This document shows, in pieces, positions 12,857-13,067 of a stretch of 13,067 nucleotides of DNA; positions within the stretch are counted from its first letter, which is position 1; each line of letters starts with the position of its first letter. Below the pieces are notes generated by a model. The model saw only the letters and a program-made list of their open reading frames with translations. It ran no database searches and had not been told where the DNA came from. A program made the position numbers and the translations under genes. The DNA is from JAAZDN01 sp964440875. Lineage in GTDB: Bacteria; Bacillota_I; Bacilli_A; Erysipelotrichales; Erysipelotrichaceae. Location of the stretch: positions 1 through 13,067 of the forward strand of contig CAYTTS010000035.1 in the NCBI GenBank assembly GCA_964440875.1, read 5' to 3'.

Positions 12857-12889
12857 AAGAGACTCTATCTAAGATAGAGTTTCTTTTTT
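12857..12889 (+). terminator. Terminator of fba
   Basis: AAGAGACTCTAT (12857-12868) pairs with ATAGAGTTTCTT (12874-12885), with one G-U pair and a 5-base loop, and ends in a run of six T (12884-12889). It ends 5 bases before tRNA-Thr, so it must leak if that tRNA depends on the fba promoter. Confidence 0.8.
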
Positions 12890-12894
12890 AAAAA

Positions 12895-12969
12895 GCCGCA
12901 GTGGCTTAGGGGTATAGCGCATCCATGGTAAGGATGAGACCGTGAGTTCAATTCTCACCTGCGGCACCA
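12895..12969 (+). tRNA. trnT: tRNA-Thr (anticodon GGT)
   Basis: This is a 75-nt tRNA. The acceptor GCCGCAG/CTGCGGC is perfect, the anticodon stem is CATCC/GGATG with loop ATGGTAA, and GGT is at 12927-12929, reading ACC/ACU. The T-arm is GTGAG-TTCAATT-CTCAC, the discriminator is A and CCA is encoded (12967-12969). G1-C72 and C2-G71 agree with bacterial Thr identity. Position 32 is A, whereas E. coli tRNA-Thr(GGT) has T there. No promoter fits between the fba terminator and the tRNA. Confidence 0.95.
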
Positions 12970-12983
12970 TATTAAACATTTTG

Positions 12984-13009
12984 ACTGTAGTATAATCTAC
13001 AGTTTTTTT
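12984..13009 (+). terminator. Terminator after tRNA-Thr
   Basis: ACTGTAG (12984-12990) pairs with CTACAGT (12997-13003) around the loop TATAAT, followed by a run of T to 13009. The remaining 58 bases of the window hold no gene I can support. Confidence 0.85.
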
Positions 13010-13067
13010 GTTGTAAACAAAGTATAAATTTCTAATTATCTTTTTATATTTTCTTAAATGCTCGTAA

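Noticed and set aside
12981..12996. TTGACT followed by TATAAT, resembling a strong promoter
   Set aside because: The two hexamers are only 4 bases apart, and TATAAT is the loop of the terminator hairpin after tRNA-Thr.
13010..13067. Short open stretches at the right edge on both strands
   Set aside because: They are under 20 codons, without ribosome binding site or recognisable motif; one minus-strand frame runs through the terminator.
1..13067. Signs of a mobile element, CRISPR array or defence island
   Set aside because: No transposase, integrase, phage gene, direct-repeat array, toxin-antitoxin pair or nuclease is visible. tRNA genes are intact and show no duplicated 3' ends as attachment sites.

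Overview
The window is AT-rich, chromosomal-looking DNA from a low-GC Gram-positive-type bacterium. Strong GGAGG-type ribosome binding sites, TGn-extended -10 promoters, a lipobox lipoprotein, encoded tRNA CCA ends and hairpin-plus-U terminators all fit Bacillota. The very high AT content and compact spacing would also fit the Acholeplasma/Izemoplasma/Haloplasma side of that group; this is inference only. TGA is used as a stop (lipoprotein, MATE gene) and Trp is TGG, so the standard bacterial code applies and this is not a TGA=Trp mollicute. No insertion sequence, phage gene, CRISPR array or other clear mobile element is visible, and no stretch over 300 bases lacks a gene.

Layout. 1-110: tRNA-Trp(CCA) on the minus strand. 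223-1097: a small lipoprotein (+) converging on a DUF2200 protein (-). 1201-2969: a secondary-metabolism-free block of a tyrosine-phosphatase-like enzyme, a 95-aa unknown protein and a HAD phosphatase (+), converging on a membrane-anchored arylsulfotransferase-family protein (-, 2996-4936). 5052-6639: a DUF1622 membrane protein, a TPP riboswitch controlling thiT, and pyrR (+), converging on a DUF4438 protein (-, 6688-7542). 7649-9588: a MATE exporter translationally coupled to a GNAT acetyltransferase. 9677-11433: a transketolase split into two overlapping genes. 11464-11813: tRNA-Leu(GAG) and a small membrane protein. 11965-12969: class II fructose-bisphosphate aldolase and tRNA-Thr(GGT).

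How the genes work together. The right third is central carbon metabolism: the two-subunit transketolase and class II aldolase share fructose 6-phosphate/glyceraldehyde 3-phosphate chemistry. ThiT imports thiamine, the precursor of the TPP cofactor of transketolase, and is itself shut off by TPP through a riboswitch whose expression platform can be read directly: the conserved aptamer segment GCGTAG can alternatively pair with CTACGC, which overlaps the 5' arm of a terminator that also carries the ribosome binding site. The aldolase promoter has a near-consensus CcpA cre-like site upstream. The other genes are mostly single-gene units with their own promoters, and convergent pairs share bidirectional terminators.

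I do not see a clearly new multi-gene system. The most interesting items are the TPP expression platform, the small membrane ORF directly behind tRNA-Leu whose only well-placed start is ATT, the hairpins placed a few bases before two tRNAs, the single-cysteine arylsulfotransferase homologue, and the nearly universal TGn-extended -10 promoters.
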